Assembly: GCF_023101665.1 (NCBI RefSeq)
Contig: NZ_CP082161.1
Span: 3,286,001 to 3,350,000, forward strand
Direction: 5' to 3'
Length of the DNA stretch: 64,000 nucleotides
Source of the DNA: Bradyrhizobium sp. 195
GTDB lineage: Bacteria > Pseudomonadota > Alphaproteobacteria > Rhizobiales > Xanthobacteraceae
Each line of letters opens with the position of its first letter. Within the stretch, counting starts at the first letter, position 1. Positions 63,214-64,000 of the stretch are shown here, one piece after another. The notes beneath the pieces are model-generated. The model was given only the letters and a program-made list of their open reading frames with translations, had not been told where the DNA came from and ran no database searches. The position numbers and the translations under genes are program-made.

Positions 63214-64000
63214 ATGCGACGGCGGGAGTTCCTCGAACTCGGCGTTTTTGGCGCTGCAGCAGGATCGACATTATTTGGTCGGGGCTCGAGCGCGCAGTCC
63301 GTGCGAAAACGTCCGCTCATTGCATGGGCAGGAGCTGCACCTCCGGGGGCGAAGTTGCCCCAATTCATAGTAGACTTGGTGTTCGGCAATTTCATTAAGG
63401 GGCTTTCTGACTTCGGCTACGAGCAAGGCCGTAACATCGATATCATTCGGCGAACGGACATTTTGCGGGACCGGGTACCATCGATTGAGGAGATGGTCGC
63501 TCTGCTCAAGCCAGATATCATCGTTGCGCCAGCAACACTGGAAGCCGTCGCTGCCCGAAAGGCAACATCGATAATCCCGATCGTCTGCCCCGCGCTTGCC
63601 GATGCGGTCCATCTCGGATTGATTGCCAGCGAAGCTCGCCCGGGCGGAAATGTCACGGGCATTGAGCCCTACATCGCGGGTTTGCCGACCAAGCAAATTG
63701 ATCTCGCGCGAGAAATCGTGCCGAAGGCAAGGCGTGTCGGGCTGCTCGGCAACATGAAAGATCCCAAAGGTCCGCCTCAAGTCGGGGACTTGAGGGCAGC
63801 ATGTGGGGCTTTGAGCCTCAACGTGGTTGAAGCCGATGTTAGCATGGCGCAGGACATTCCGAATGCGCTCGCCGCGCTGGCGAACGAAGGGGTCGATGTC
63901 GCCGTGGTCCTTCAGACCAACCTGTTGCTCATCATGAGCGAGCAGATCGGCGCCATCGCCCTTGAAAAGCGGCTGCCGACCGTCTTCGGATATCGCGAGC
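63214..64000 (+). CDS. ABC_sub_bind-family periplasmic protein (runs off window)
   Basis: 262 residues visible from ATG 63214, open to the window edge. The signal looks twin-arginine-like (MRRREFLELGVFGAAAG, then GRGSSAQS). Mature part: PLIAWAGAAPPGAK, GYEQGRNIDIIRRT, ALLKPDIIVAPATLEAVAAR, IPIVCPALADAVHLGLIASE, EARPGGNVTGIEPY and RLPTVFGYRE, the pattern of the TrpX/YrkR-type ABC_sub_bind family (often many orphan copies in Bradyrhizobium). No permease or ATPase visible. Lower GC wobble than the upstream genes hints at a different origin. Confidence 0.85.
   Translation, partial: MRRREFLELGVFGAAAGSTLFGRGSSAQSVRKRPLIAWAGAAPPGAKLPQFIVDLVFGNFIKGLSDFGYEQGRNIDIIRRTDILRDRVPSIEEMVALLKPDIIVAPATLEAVAARKATSIIPIVCPALADAVHLGLIASEARPGGNVTGIEPYIAGLPTKQIDLAREIVPKARRVGLLGNMKDPKGPPQVGDLRAACGALSLNVVEADVSMAQDIPNALAALANEGVDVAVVLQTNLLLIMSEQIGAIALEKRLPTVFGYRE

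Overview
The window looks like chromosomal DNA of a Bradyrhizobium-type alphaproteobacterium. The reasons are high GC with strong third-position bias, a norEFCBQD nitric oxide reductase cluster driven by FNR/NnrR-type boxes, a chvE-gguAB sugar importer, a SmoEFGK-type polyol importer, and several families of intergenic palindromes typical of that genus. The assignment rests on gene content and protein resemblance; no database search was run. Most genes are catabolic or transport genes in tight operons with ATGA/GTGA overlaps. Six complete ABC importers plus one orphan binding protein occur in 64 kb. No tRNA, rRNA, CRISPR array, insertion sequence or prophage was seen.

Layout. 1-2.1 kb: start of an Orn/Lys/Arg decarboxylase, a frameshifted AldR-type Lrp regulator, and divergent alanine dehydrogenase. 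2.2-6.2 kb (minus): acyl-CoA synthetase, TetR regulator and a 4-hydroxyacetophenone-type Baeyer-Villiger monooxygenase, divergent from a Liv-type ABC importer (6.4-11.1 kb). 11.3-21.6 kb: a small membrane protein, a YeiH-type exporter, then an unusual redox module. The module has an SsuABC-like importer whose binding protein carries a NosL-like tail, a frameshifted Crp/Fnr regulator, a small DUF971-type Cys-rich protein, ferredoxin-NADP reductase, an AprA-like flavoprotein, a 2[4Fe-4S] ferredoxin and a HEAT-repeat protein. Four copies of a CAACTAAT-type motif in the promoters of the module suggest one regulon.

21.7-35.7 kb: L-arabinose/D-galactose oxidation. It holds an FAH-family enzyme, a YtfQRT-YjfF-type importer, a FadR-type regulator, a sugar 1-dehydrogenase, aldose epimerase, an SMP-30 lactonase and the ChvE-GguA-GguB importer. 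The sugar is taken up, mutarotated, oxidised to a lactone and hydrolysed; the aldonate dehydratase and final dehydrogenase are not in the window. 35.8-37.4 kb: an AraC regulator and an orphan FixJ-type response regulator, convergent and overlapping. 37.5-43.5 kb: norEF and norCBQD, each with its own FNR-like box, and with strong RNA hairpins between norC, norB and norQ.

43.5-53.1 kb: polyol catabolism with a HAD phosphatase, SorC-family regulator, ABC importer, short-chain polyol dehydrogenase, FGGY pentulose kinase and PfkB fructokinase. Paired 15-bp operators spaced 19 bp apart lie before both transcription units. 53.1-62.9 kb: LysR regulator, two amidase-signature enzymes and a Dpp/Opp-type importer, probably for amides or short peptides. 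63.2 kb to the end: start of an orphan ABC_sub_bind protein.
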